Of a stretch of 40,365 bases of DNA, positions 9,631-17,386 are shown piece after piece. The first letter of the stretch is position 1. Every line of letters begins with the position of its first letter. This DNA comes from an uncultured Alphaproteobacteria bacterium (GTDB lineage: Bacteria > Pseudomonadota > Alphaproteobacteria > Rhodobacterales > Rhodobacteraceae): NCBI GenBank assembly GCA_902524845.1, contig CABZEW010000017.1, positions 1 to 40,365 of the forward strand, read 5' to 3'. The notes beneath the pieces were generated by a model. The model had not been told where the DNA came from. It did no database searches and worked only from the letters and a program-made list of their open reading frames with translations. A program made the translations under genes and the position numbers.

Positions 9631-9888
9631 CTAGACGAAGTAAGGTGGGTGTCTCTGAAGGAAGTGAAGGTTTATATTTTTTTTTAAGTAAATTAACATG
9701 AACGATATGAATGCCAAACAAATTATGGCAAATAAAATCTCTAATTTAAGGAGCGCTAAGTCATTCAATTGCTGGTTACTTTCAATTTGGTTAAACACGC
9801 CATACCCAAAAATAACAACAAAAACACAATATATAAACTGGCTAATAAAATGTGTTCCGCCTTTTTTTTGTTTTAGATTGTTTATCAT
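9631..9888 (-). CDS. Possible small membrane protein
   Basis: 85-codon frame with two hydrophobic segments (about residues 15-34 and 46-66), a basic N-terminus and a KKN after the second segment, as in small two-helix inner-membrane proteins. No strong ribosome site is visible; AAAGA just before the ATG is the only candidate. I see no family match. Two overlapping frames on either strand in 9513-9721 have even less support. It lies in an otherwise gene-poor stretch. Confidence 0.35.
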   Translation of the reverse strand: MINNLKQKKGGTHFISQFIYCVFVVIFGYGVFNQIESNQQLNDLALLKLEILFAIICLAFISFMLIYLKKNINLHFLQRHPPYFV

Positions 9889-10236
9889 TCTTTGTTAGGA
9901 GCTTTTAGTTATTATTTGTTCAAATATTTAGTCATACATGACCATATCAAGTTTGTAGTACTTCCACAAATAAAATGGACTTATATTACTTACTAAAAGT
10001 TTGTCACATTAAAGCCTTAAAAAAAGCGCAGTAAATTCTTCCCTTGCGGCATTCTTATGCCTTGTCAAACCGCCTCTTTCTAAGTTTAGCAGTAATACTT
10101 CAAAAAAATTGTTCATATAAACGACTTATTTTGTCATGCCACTTTCTATAATAATCGATAAACATAATCTCAATAAATTTTGAGATTCTTAGCTACCTTA
10201 AGAGCAGATTTGTCTTCAAAGTTAAGTTTGTCTAGG
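9889..10236. other. Non-coding stretch with TTGTCA motifs
   Basis: About 350 bases with no supported gene. It holds several TTGTCA/TTGTCAC motifs (near 10000, 10057 and 10134), resembling the intergenic modules downstream of the second sulfotransferase gene and upstream of the TPR-methyltransferase gene, but without a recognisable guaA-end copy. A hairpin at 10166-10187 lies downstream of the first sulfotransferase gene. Confidence 0.4.
10166..10187 (-). terminator. Hairpin downstream of TPR-sulfotransferase gene 1
   Basis: Perfect 8-bp inverted repeat AATCTCAA / TTGAGATT with a 6-base loop, about 50 bases past the stop codon. There is no T-tract. The sequence AATCTCAATA also occurs about 50 bases past the end of the second sulfotransferase gene (near 15045), where a weaker hairpin can form. 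A terminator or mRNA-end role is possible. Confidence 0.35.
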
Positions 10237-12498
10237 TTATGTGCAAATATTTTTTCTTGGAGGTTGGCTTCCCCCTTTTGGTGATAGCAAAACATCGAAT
10301 GCTCCATTCAAGAATGGTTGATACTTTTTCCATTGTTGAGAGCTGCCCTGGTATAGTTTTTCTCTAACTTGAAGGTTAGATGCTGTTGCTACGCTTCTTG
10401 TATTGTTTTGAGGCGATAGGCAGTTTTCATCCCAATCTAAGTCAAGATGATCAATAAGCTGCCGAGTTTCCTCCTCCTGATTGATAGTTAAAGCTTCATA
10501 ATCAAGATCGTAAATTCTTTTATTTAGTGTGTTTGTCCAAAACGCCATAAGATTTACATAGAGGTTATGATACCTGACGATGTCATCGAGAGCGTAACAG
10601 TAGCCCAGGTTTTTTGAAGCAAAATTCTGCTTATAATTTCCCCAACACACCGCTGCAGGGTTTCGTTTAACATGTATAATTTTAGCTTCAGGAAAAGCTG
10701 CGGCTAGCAGTCCTATTAAACGGAAGTTTTGAGGCATTTTGTCTGTAACAAGCAATTTTCCATGAGAATGACTCTTAAGTTTTGTCAGATATTTATGCCG
10801 AAAATTAAGCAAGGCTTCACGATCTACTTTTGTCAAGCCCTTTGTAATAGCTGATCCGAACTGAGCTGCATAAGGTAATTCTCCTGCACCTGTAACTAGT
10901 GAATGAGACGAAATTATTTGTTCAACTAAAGTTGTGCCAGAACGCGGCATGCCAACGATAAAAATTGGTGCCACATCCTTTGGGAATTTTTCAGATGCTA
11001 GTGAATTCTGTTCTATCTGCGGATAGTTAAATTTAATTTGTCTGAAAAGTTCTGTATCTTGTCTTATATTATAGTTTAATAGCTTTTTGCGTAGCGCATT
11101 ACCCTCTTTATAGTGAGCAAAAGCTTGTTTAAAATCACCTAGATCATCACATGCCTTGGCTAAGCCAAAGTTAACATGGCAACGTTGTTCATCAGAAATA
11201 TTGTTATTAAGATATAGCTCAAGCATTTTTAAATAATGTTCATCTTGTGCATCAAATTTTTTTATCAATGCCAGCATCCTGTGGGCTTCAGCATAGTCAG
11301 GCTTCAACGCTATTACTTTTTTAAAGTTTGCTTCAGCCTCATTTAATCTTCCTAGTTCTTGTAGTGTGACACCCAAGTTATAGTGGGCTTCAGTATAGTC
11401 AGGCTTTAACGCTATTGCTCGGTTATAGCTTACTTCAGCTTCGTCTATTCTTCCCAGTCTTCTGAGAGTAGCGCCCAAGTTGCTGTGGGCTTCAATAAAT
11501 TCAGGCTTCAAGTCGATTGCTATGTTACAGCTTACTTCAGCTTCGTCAAATCTTCTCAGTTCTTTGAGTGTAGCACCCAAGTTACTGTGTGCTTCAGCAT
11601 AGTCAGGCTTCAGCGCTATCGCTCGGTTATAGCTTAGTTCAGCTTCGTCTATTCTTCCCAGTTCTTGAAGCATGTTGCCTAGATTATAGTTGGCTTCGGC
11701 AAAATCAGGCTTCAACGTTATTGCTTGGTTATAGCTTACTTCAGCTTCGTCTAATCTCCCCAGATCTCGTAGAATGTTGCCCAAGTTGCTATGAGCCTCA
11801 GCATAGTCAGGCTTCAACACTATTGCTTGCCTACAGTTCGCCTCAGCTTCTTCTAATCTTGCCAGTTCTTGTAGCGTGACACCCAAGTTACTGTAGGTTT
11901 CGGCATCTTGAGGAGCTAATGCAATTGCTGTCTGATTAGCATCTACGGCTTCAGATTTTCGACCCATCGCCTTAAATATTACCCCTAGTGCTTTCCAGCC
12001 AAAAGGATTCTTAGGAAACTCTTTTGTAAGGGATACAGCCAGCTTTTCAGCGTCATCTAACTGTTCGCTTTGATAGAGCTCTAGCAGACTACTGATTTGT
12101 TGCTGAGTTGGACTTACACTCTTGGCACTTTCTATTTGAATTTCAGGAGCTATTTGTGCCTCGAGATTATCCAATTTATCTCTCGCCACGCCCCGCGTTT
12201 TTGCCTGTTCAATTACTTGCTTAGCATTATAAAATTGCTTCTCTTTTATGTGGGCATAAATGTAACTCAGCCAAAACTGGTCTATATTTGGGTTACTTTC
12301 AAGAGCGGTTTTAAACAACGGCAATGCCTCATTGGCTTTATTAAGAGAAACTACTAATATGCCGAGGTTGTGGTTAGCGTCCGGATGTTTAGGCTGAGAT
12401 TTTAATACAGTGCGATATAAACGCTCGGCATCTTGCAGTTTACCTTCTTTATGTGCAGCAACACCTTGCTGCAGTACTTTCTCAACAGTTAGTTCCAT
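10237..12498 (-). CDS. TPR-sulfotransferase 1
   Basis: About 753 residues. Layout: an extra N-terminal TPR-like module (about 1-125), a linker, a second module starting SSLLELYQSEQLDDAEKLA (137-200), six near-perfect 34-residue TPRs (200-403), then a Sulfotransfer_3-type domain (about 505-745). The PAPS-binding 5'-phosphosulfate loop is FIVGMPRSGTTLVE (514-527); a 3'-phosphate region follows around VKRNPAAVCWGNYKQNF. TPRs in such proteins usually bind a protein partner, so protein sulfation is an inference. ATG 12498 (GAG six bases upstream) is preferred to the TTG before it. Codons from about 413 to near the end are identical in DNA to TPR-sulfotransferase 2. Confidence 0.9.
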   Translation of the reverse strand: MELTVEKVLQQGVAAHKEGKLQDAERLYRTVLKSQPKHPDANHNLGILVVSLNKANEALPLFKTALESNPNIDQFWLSYIYAHIKEKQFYNAKQVIEQAKTRGVARDKLDNLEAQIAPEIQIESAKSVSPTQQQISSLLELYQSEQLDDAEKLAVSLTKEFPKNPFGWKALGVIFKAMGRKSEAVDANQTAIALAPQDAETYSNLGVTLQELARLEEAEANCRQAIVLKPDYAEAHSNLGNILRDLGRLDEAEVSYNQAITLKPDFAEANYNLGNMLQELGRIDEAELSYNRAIALKPDYAEAHSNLGATLKELRRFDEAEVSCNIAIDLKPEFIEAHSNLGATLRRLGRIDEAEVSYNRAIALKPDYTEAHYNLGVTLQELGRLNEAEANFKKVIALKPDYAEAHRMLALIKKFDAQDEHYLKMLELYLNNNISDEQRCHVNFGLAKACDDLGDFKQAFAHYKEGNALRKKLLNYNIRQDTELFRQIKFNYPQIEQNSLASEKFPKDVAPIFIVGMPRSGTTLVEQIISSHSLVTGAGELPYAAQFGSAITKGLTKVDREALLNFRHKYLTKLKSHSHGKLLVTDKMPQNFRLIGLLAAAFPEAKIIHVKRNPAAVCWGNYKQNFASKNLGYCYALDDIVRYHNLYVNLMAFWTNTLNKRIYDLDYEALTINQEEETRQLIDHLDLDWDENCLSPQNNTRSVATASNLQVREKLYQGSSQQWKKYQPFLNGAFDVLLSPKGGSQPPRKNICT
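10260..11264. repeat. 1005-bp exact direct repeat, copy 1
   Basis: Line-by-line comparison shows no difference from 15115-16119 (offset 4855). It covers the whole sulfotransferase domain and the start of the linker after the TPRs. Identity stops sharply at both ends: at 10259 within the last codons and at 11265 at the end of the TPR array. Confidence 0.95.
11293..11904 (-). repeat. Tandem 102-bp TPR-coding repeats (6 units)
   Basis: Six consecutive 34-codon units of the form AEAHSNLG--L-ELGR-DEAE-SYN-AIALKPDY. The units are similar at DNA level (the strings agcttc(a)gct and cttcaacgctat(t/c) recur each 102 bp), so copy number could change by slippage or recombination. The second sulfotransferase gene has five such units. 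Confidence 0.85.
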
Positions 12499-13169
12499 CA
12501 AATACTCATATTCCCTATCTCCCGCATGCTTTGAGCATCATTTTAATTCGCAACTACCTGCTTTTTGTAATGCCCTTTCATTACAAGCACTGTATTGACT
12601 TTCATAGGATTCGGATAGAAGGTTTTTTTATCTCTAAATCCAAGGAGTAGCAAGATTTCAACCTTATATTATAGTACAGCGTCTAGACACAGCCTCAATA
12701 TTACTAGTATCTAACGACGTTAAGCAGAGTTATTAGACAGCAGAAAACAGTACATTTATTATTAATCTTCATATGCTATAATTTTTTGTGTTTAAGAAAC
12801 GGCTTTTTTAGGGGTCTAGAGTTCGATCACAGTTCCAGCTTTGTTATTTTCAGTGGGTTTGCAAAGTTTCAGAGTAGGTTGTTTGATAACTTCGGTTAAG
12901 GAAATAAAGATTACGCGAGTGACTTTTTCACGCCGCCTTACCCATTTCCTTTGGCAATGCCACAACGCTGGTGCTAAACGTAAGCATCAACTCAAGTTCA
13001 ATTTAAAGAATCCTTCTCAAGCCTTTTAAAAAGAAATATTACGAACGAGCAATTTAGGTTCTTATTCTCAGGAGTATTTGCTTTATATTTTTACTTTTTG
13101 TTAGCATAAAATAAGAAACTTATATGGCAGAGAGAAATTTTTTTTATTTTCTATGGTTCAAGGATTATA
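12499..13169. other. Gene-poor stretch, possible relic
   Basis: About 670 bases with no convincing gene. The part near 12816-12990 is richer in G+C than its surroundings. It holds an open minus-strand frame of about 57 codons without a start and a 62-codon plus-strand frame (12841-13029), neither with a family signature. It may be a relic of a transferred gene. The string GTGACTTTTTCAC near 12918 resembles the GTCAC motifs of the island repeats. Confidence 0.3.
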
Positions 13170-13268
13170 ATGATCAAACTAATACAGAGACTTGAAGATT
13201 TTGATTTGGATAATGTAAAAATATTCCCCGTTTCAAAAAATATATTATTAACGGTCAAAAAAATATAA
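13170..13268 (+). CDS. Possible small ORF upstream of the APS-kinase-like gene
   Basis: 32 codons starting MIKLIQRLEDFDLDNV, with AAGGA six bases before the ATG, ending 10 bases before the next gene. It could be a small cotranslated protein or a leader. No family recognised. Confidence 0.3.
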   Translation: MIKLIQRLEDFDLDNVKIFPVSKNILLTVKKI

Positions 13269-13278
13269 ATTTAATATT

Positions 13279-13692
13279 ATGAAAATTTTAGTAATGGGCC
13301 TTCCAGGCAGTGGTAAGACATATTTAGCAGAACGTTTGGTTCCGCTAATAAAAGCAGCGTGGTATAACGCAGATAAAGTCCGTCATATGGCAAATGATTG
13401 GGATTTTTCAGATGAAGGCAGACATAGACAATCAAACAGGATGAGAACTTTTGCAGATTTTGAAAAATCTCATGGCAGGTTAGTAGTCTGCGATTTCGTC
13501 TGTCCTACTGAAGCAACAAGAGAGAATTTTGATGCAGATATCGTTGTTTGGATGGATACCATTGAAGAAGGAAGATACGAAGACACTAATAAACTTTTTC
13601 AAAGTCCTAAAAAGGTAGACTTTTATATTACAGAATGGAACGAGCATAATCATGACGATGTTGCAAAAATGATTCTGCAATGGGAAAAATAA
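13279..13692 (+). CDS. APS-kinase-like (CysC-like) P-loop protein
   Basis: 137 residues with Walker A GLPGSGKT at 7-14. The following layout matches adenylylsulfate kinase: a NADKVRHMANDWDFS segment in place of LDGDnvR..l..dLgFs, then GRHRQSNRMRTFADF in place of the DR.eNirR block, then a G-RLVVCDFVCPTEATRENF strand like G-ivi.a.iSP...R. It is shorter than CysC (about 200) and lacks the usual C-terminal part. Phosphorylation of APS to PAPS is therefore plausible but unproven; another small-molecule kinase is possible. It lies between two sulfotransferase genes that need PAPS and is followed by a nucleotidyltransferase. Confidence 0.7.
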   Translation: MKILVMGLPGSGKTYLAERLVPLIKAAWYNADKVRHMANDWDFSDEGRHRQSNRMRTFADFEKSHGRLVVCDFVCPTEATRENFDADIVVWMDTIEEGRYEDTNKLFQSPKKVDFYITEWNEHNHDDVAKMILQWEK

Positions 13693-13786
13693 TTAAAAAA
13701 AAGACATCTCACAAAAACCTTAATTGGAGAGTGCTAACAAAAAAAGATACATTTCACGTTTTATGGATTATCACAGGAGAAATTTA

Positions 13787-13894
13787 TTGAGCAGCAGGAA
13801 TGATGAGGATAGAGTTTTAACAAAAATGATTTCATGTTATTGGCACAAACTTCGTTGGCATAAAAATTTTAATTTTGGAGTAAAAAATGTTTGA
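13787..13894 (+). CDS. Possible small ORF coupled to the nucleotidyltransferase
   Basis: 35 codons from TTG 13787 with AGGAG seven to eight bases upstream. The C-terminal part reads CYWHKLRWHKNFNFG, rich in aromatic and basic residues. Its stop codon overlaps the first codons of the nucleotidyltransferase (ATG at 13887), typical of translational coupling. No family recognised with certainty. Confidence 0.4.
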   Translation: MSSRNDEDRVLTKMISCYWHKLRWHKNFNFGVKNV

Positions 13895-14276
13895 TTGGAA
13901 AAAACCCACAGTCCAAATGTTGGGTAGATGGCAACCATGGCACGACGGACATAAAGCACTTTTTAAAAGATGTATGGTAAAAACAGGTCAAGTCATCATT
14001 CAAGTTAGAGACGTCCAAGGTGCATCGGGTGGTGATGGTCAAGATGATAATCCCTTTGACTGGAATACTGTCTGTTCAAATATTGAAGAGGGTCTATTAA
14101 AAGAGGGTTTCATAAGAGGTGCTGAATATGAAATAATGTTGGTTCCTAATATAGTCAACATTACTTATGGAAGAGGTGTTGGTTATGTCTTTGAAGAAGA
14201 GGTTTTTGATAAGTCGGTAACTGAAATTAGTGCAACTAATATAAGACAAAAATTAAGAGAAGAAGGTAAGTTATAA
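13887..14276 (+). CDS. HxGH-motif nucleotidyltransferase (cytidylyl/adenylyltransferase-like)
   Basis: 129 residues, a compact nucleotidylyl-transferase Rossmann domain. The N-terminal GRWQPWHDGHKALF contains the HxGH signature in the GRFQPfHxGH form seen in NMN adenylyltransferases; NPFDWNTV matches the NPF-x-x-x-R area, and ISATNIRQKLREEGKL is the C-terminal ISxTxIR signature. It is expected to transfer AMP or CMP from an NTP to a phosphate or similar acceptor. Substrate unknown. It is not canonical ATP sulfurylase (much larger, with GRDH), though both belong to the same superfamily. GGAG six to seven bases upstream supports the ATG. It follows the APS-kinase-like gene. Confidence 0.8.
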   Translation: MFDWKKPTVQMLGRWQPWHDGHKALFKRCMVKTGQVIIQVRDVQGASGGDGQDDNPFDWNTVCSNIEEGLLKEGFIRGAEYEIMLVPNIVNITYGRGVGYVFEEEVFDKSVTEISATNIRQKLREEGKL

Positions 14277-14397
14277 CTCTTCCCAAATATAAAGATTTTC
14301 ATTATATTCCTATCGGTTAACTCACCTTTTGCGTTCGTCCTACGGTTGTTTAATTTTAATTTGCAGTTGCGTGGATAGATCTGCCTTTGGTCCTTAA

Positions 14398-14505
14398 TTA
14401 CCAAATCTGATATTCCTCATTTTCATCAACAACATCTTTACGACCAAACTTAATACCGTCCTTGACCGCTGTTTTGATTGCTACTATGTGCATGTCCCCT
14501 CTCAT
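14398..14505 (-). CDS. Possible small ORF or gene remnant
   Basis: 35 codons from ATG 14505 with AGAGGA just upstream. It begins MRGDMHIVAIKTAVKDGIKF and ends DENEEYQIW, which has the composition of real protein. The same frame is open for about 26 more codons upstream without an ATG, so this could instead be the 3' end of a lost longer gene. No family recognised. Confidence 0.35.
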   Translation of the reverse strand: MRGDMHIVAIKTAVKDGIKFGRKDVVDENEEYQIW

Positions 14506-14745
14506 GTTGTCCTCTGAATCTGCAAAAAACCAACTATATAAAAAAGAGAACCCATAGTAGATTAAGTATCTATTCCTTGTTTATGAGAATAGATATTAAT
14601 GTATAAATATTTTAATGGATATAACCTCACAACAAAGTACTTCATTGAACAACTAATTGCTACTGAGTAACATTTCATAATTTCAAATTTATCTTATTTA
14701 CAATAATTTATATAAAAAAATTATCTAAATTACTCACGCTCAATT

Positions 14746-14935
14746 GTTCTGTCCCTGCAATTCCTTGGCTATATATTTTTTAAAAAAATTTGTTATTGCT
14801 TGGTGACTTTTTACACTTTCAGACTAACGAAGAGCTATTACTTTTAGCCTTTGTCAAATCGTTATTCAGCTTCACCATATTTGCACATTCAGTCATTGTC
14901 ACTTAACCAAAGTCTATTATAGAAAGTGACAGACA
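14746..14935. repeat. Island repeat module A (degenerate att copy plus arm)
   Basis: It begins with CGCTCAATTGTTCTGTC, a degenerate copy of the guaA 3' end. It then shares the order TATTTTTTAAAA, GTGACTTTTTACACTTTCAG, ACT-ACGAAGA-C-ATTACTT with modules B and C. It ends in an inverted pair GTCACTT ... AAGTGAC (about 14898-14929) also seen in module C. Confidence 0.6.
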
Positions 14936-15103
14936 TTTACACAAAATTAAGCTAAACAAATGCTATCGTCCAGAGCATCAAAACTTTATTCAAGAAGACG
15001 ATTTCGAAAATAAATTAGTAGACGTAAGACTTTGTAAATATTAAATCTCAATATTTCATAGAGTTCAAATGACATACTGTTAGATTTTTTAATTTATACA
15101 CTC

Positions 15104-16882
15104 TTATTTTCTTAGAGGTTGGCTTCCCCCTTTTGGTGATAGCAAAACATCGAATGCTCCATTCAAGAATGGTTGATACTTTTTCCATTGTTGAGAGCTG
15201 CCCTGGTATAGTTTTTCTCTAACTTGAAGGTTAGATGCTGTTGCTACGCTTCTTGTATTGTTTTGAGGCGATAGGCAGTTTTCATCCCAATCTAAGTCAA
15301 GATGATCAATAAGCTGCCGAGTTTCCTCCTCCTGATTGATAGTTAAAGCTTCATAATCAAGATCGTAAATTCTTTTATTTAGTGTGTTTGTCCAAAACGC
15401 CATAAGATTTACATAGAGGTTATGATACCTGACGATGTCATCGAGAGCGTAACAGTAGCCCAGGTTTTTTGAAGCAAAATTCTGCTTATAATTTCCCCAA
15501 CACACCGCTGCAGGGTTTCGTTTAACATGTATAATTTTAGCTTCAGGAAAAGCTGCGGCTAGCAGTCCTATTAAACGGAAGTTTTGAGGCATTTTGTCTG
15601 TAACAAGCAATTTTCCATGAGAATGACTCTTAAGTTTTGTCAGATATTTATGCCGAAAATTAAGCAAGGCTTCACGATCTACTTTTGTCAAGCCCTTTGT
15701 AATAGCTGATCCGAACTGAGCTGCATAAGGTAATTCTCCTGCACCTGTAACTAGTGAATGAGACGAAATTATTTGTTCAACTAAAGTTGTGCCAGAACGC
15801 GGCATGCCAACGATAAAAATTGGTGCCACATCCTTTGGGAATTTTTCAGATGCTAGTGAATTCTGTTCTATCTGCGGATAGTTAAATTTAATTTGTCTGA
15901 AAAGTTCTGTATCTTGTCTTATATTATAGTTTAATAGCTTTTTGCGTAGCGCATTACCCTCTTTATAGTGAGCAAAAGCTTGTTTAAAATCACCTAGATC
16001 ATCACATGCCTTGGCTAAGCCAAAGTTAACATGGCAACGTTGTTCATCAGAAATATTGTTATTAAGATATAGCTCAAGCATTTTTAAATAATGTTCATCT
16101 TGTGCATCAAATTTTTTTACTGATGCAAGCTTACTATAGGCTTCAGCATAGTCAGGCTTCAACGCTATTACTTTTTTATAGCTTGCTTCAGCCTCATTTA
16201 ATCTTCCTAGTTCTTGTAGTGTAACACTCAAGCTGTAGTATGCTTTGGCAAAGTTAGGCTTCAACGCTATCGCTTGATTAAAGGTTTCTTCAGCCTTATC
16301 TAATTTCCCTAGTTCTCGTAGCATGATACCTAAGTTATAGAAAGCTTCAACATAGTTAGGCTTTAACGCTATGGCTTGCCTACAGCTTGCTTCAGCTTCG
16401 TCTAATCTTCTCAGTCCTTTAAGTGTAACGCCCAAGTTGGTATGGGCTTCAGCAAAGTCTGGCTTCAACGCTATCGCTCGGTTATAGCTTGCTTCAGCTT
16501 CGTCTAATCTTCGCAGTCCTTTAAGTGTAGCGCCCAAGTTGCTATGGGCTTCAGCAAAGTCGGGCTTCAACGCTATCGCTCGGTTATAGCTTGCTTCAGC
16601 TTCGTCTAATTTTCCCAGTTCTTTGTGTATGTTGCCCAAGTTATAGTGGGCTTCGAAGTCTTGAGGTGATAATGCAATTGCTGTCTGATTAGCATCTACG
16701 GCTTCAGATCTTCTACCTTTTGCCTTAAATATTGCACCGAGTGCTTTCCAGCCAAAGGGATGCTGATGATACTCTTGAGTAAGGGATACAGCCAGCTTTT
16801 CAGCGTCATCTAACCGTCCACTTTGATAGAGCTCTGAAAGACTGATGATTTGTTGATGAGATGGGCGTTCACTATTGACCAT
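15104..16882 (-). CDS. TPR-sulfotransferase 2
   Basis: 592 residues. An N-terminal module (about 10-75, LSELYQSGRLDDAEKLAVSL and GWKALGAIFKAKGR) is followed by five 34-residue TPRs (76-245) and the same Sulfotransfer_3-type domain as TPR-sulfotransferase 1, with P-loop GMPRSGTTLVE. It lacks the extra 125-residue N-terminal module of copy 1. From just after the TPRs to near the stop the DNA is identical to copy 1. The two therefore probably perform the same chemistry with different TPR recognition surfaces. The start is ATG with GAGAAAC upstream. Confidence 0.9.
   Translation of the reverse strand: MVNSERPSHQQIISLSELYQSGRLDDAEKLAVSLTQEYHQHPFGWKALGAIFKAKGRRSEAVDANQTAIALSPQDFEAHYNLGNIHKELGKLDEAEASYNRAIALKPDFAEAHSNLGATLKGLRRLDEAEASYNRAIALKPDFAEAHTNLGVTLKGLRRLDEAEASCRQAIALKPNYVEAFYNLGIMLRELGKLDKAEETFNQAIALKPNFAKAYYSLSVTLQELGRLNEAEASYKKVIALKPDYAEAYSKLASVKKFDAQDEHYLKMLELYLNNNISDEQRCHVNFGLAKACDDLGDFKQAFAHYKEGNALRKKLLNYNIRQDTELFRQIKFNYPQIEQNSLASEKFPKDVAPIFIVGMPRSGTTLVEQIISSHSLVTGAGELPYAAQFGSAITKGLTKVDREALLNFRHKYLTKLKSHSHGKLLVTDKMPQNFRLIGLLAAAFPEAKIIHVKRNPAAVCWGNYKQNFASKNLGYCYALDDIVRYHNLYVNLMAFWTNTLNKRIYDLDYEALTINQEEETRQLIDHLDLDWDENCLSPQNNTRSVATASNLQVREKLYQGSSQQWKKYQPFLNGAFDVLLSPKGGSQPLRK
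15115..16119. repeat. 1005-bp exact direct repeat, copy 2
   Basis: Identical to 10260-11264 at every base compared, in the same orientation. The flanks differ on both sides, so the identity is confined to the sulfotransferase-coding part. Recombination between the copies would excise 4855 bp carrying the kinase and nucleotidyltransferase genes. Confidence 0.95.
16148..16657 (-). repeat. Tandem 102-bp TPR-coding repeats (5 units)
   Basis: Five consecutive 34-codon units (residues 76-245). Units 1-3 are very similar in DNA (gcttcagcttcgtctaat and ggcttcaacgctatcgctcg recur), suggesting recent internal duplication. Confidence 0.85.
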
Positions 16883-17386
16883 AAGTTTCTCATTTTTTTG
16901 GAGTATAAACTTAAAAATGTAGATGAATCAATAGTCTTTGATTAGGTTCATCACTGCTTTGCCACTTATAAAATCACGTAAGTCATTGATTTTATGAACT
17001 TCTATTAGGCACAGTTTATTCCTGCTCAATTCTTTTACATTTGCAAGTAATTGATTTTATTATATTTTTTAAAAGTTTGTCGCTACTTTTTCACGTTTTA
17101 CACTTTCAGACTTTTGAAGAACTATTACCTCCTATCCATTCATGAGTACTTTTTAACGCCAATAATACTTAGAAATTAAGTATATGTTTAGAAAGAAAAG
17201 TTTGTTACAAAAATTTAAGCTGACTTTTTAAGATTCCAATATACTTTACTTCGCAAACAAGAAGAGTTTCTCGGATTAAAAGTAGTAAATAACAAGATAA
17301 CCCTCAGTCATTGAACAAAACTCTTTTTTTATTTGAAGTGTTCCAATCACGCCTTTTGGTTATTTAAGGTTCGTTAGATTGTTTTT
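16883..17386. other. Intergenic stretch upstream of TPR-sulfotransferase 2
   Basis: About 500 A/T-rich bases without a supported gene. It contains repeat module B (17022-17135) and presumably the promoter of TPR-sulfotransferase 2 near 16890-17000. It also holds the 3' flank of the TPR-methyltransferase gene. Confidence 0.5.
17022..17135. repeat. Island repeat module B (degenerate att copy plus arm)
   Basis: Begins CTGCTCAATTCTTTTAC (degenerate guaA-end copy) and continues AAGTAATTGATTTTATTATA, TTTTTTAAAAGTTTGTCGCT, ACTTTTTCAC, TTTACACTTTCAGACTTTTG and AAGAACTATTACCTCCTAT. This matches modules A and C closely. Confidence 0.65.

Larger units (their letters stand above)
14277..15103. other. 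Long intergenic stretch
   Basis: About 830 bases. It holds one possible 35-codon gene on the minus strand (14398-14505), a degenerate guaA-end copy with its arm and a GTCAC inverted repeat (14746-14935), and an A/T-rich end next to the second sulfotransferase gene. No larger gene is visible. Confidence 0.5.

Noticed and set aside
9513-9721. Overlapping frames on both strands
   Set aside because: Neither has a ribosome site or recognisable domain, and both cannot be real; left unannotated.
11293-11904. Regular 102-bp spacing that resembles a CRISPR-like array
   Set aside because: The repeats are in-frame 34-codon TPR units inside a coding gene.
12841-13029. 62-codon frame with slightly higher G+C
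   Set aside because: No start signal or family motif; mentioned only as a possible relic.
13887-14276. Calling the nucleotidyltransferase ATP sulfurylase
   Set aside because: It has only the general HxGH/ISxTxIR superfamily motifs and is about one third of the expected length.
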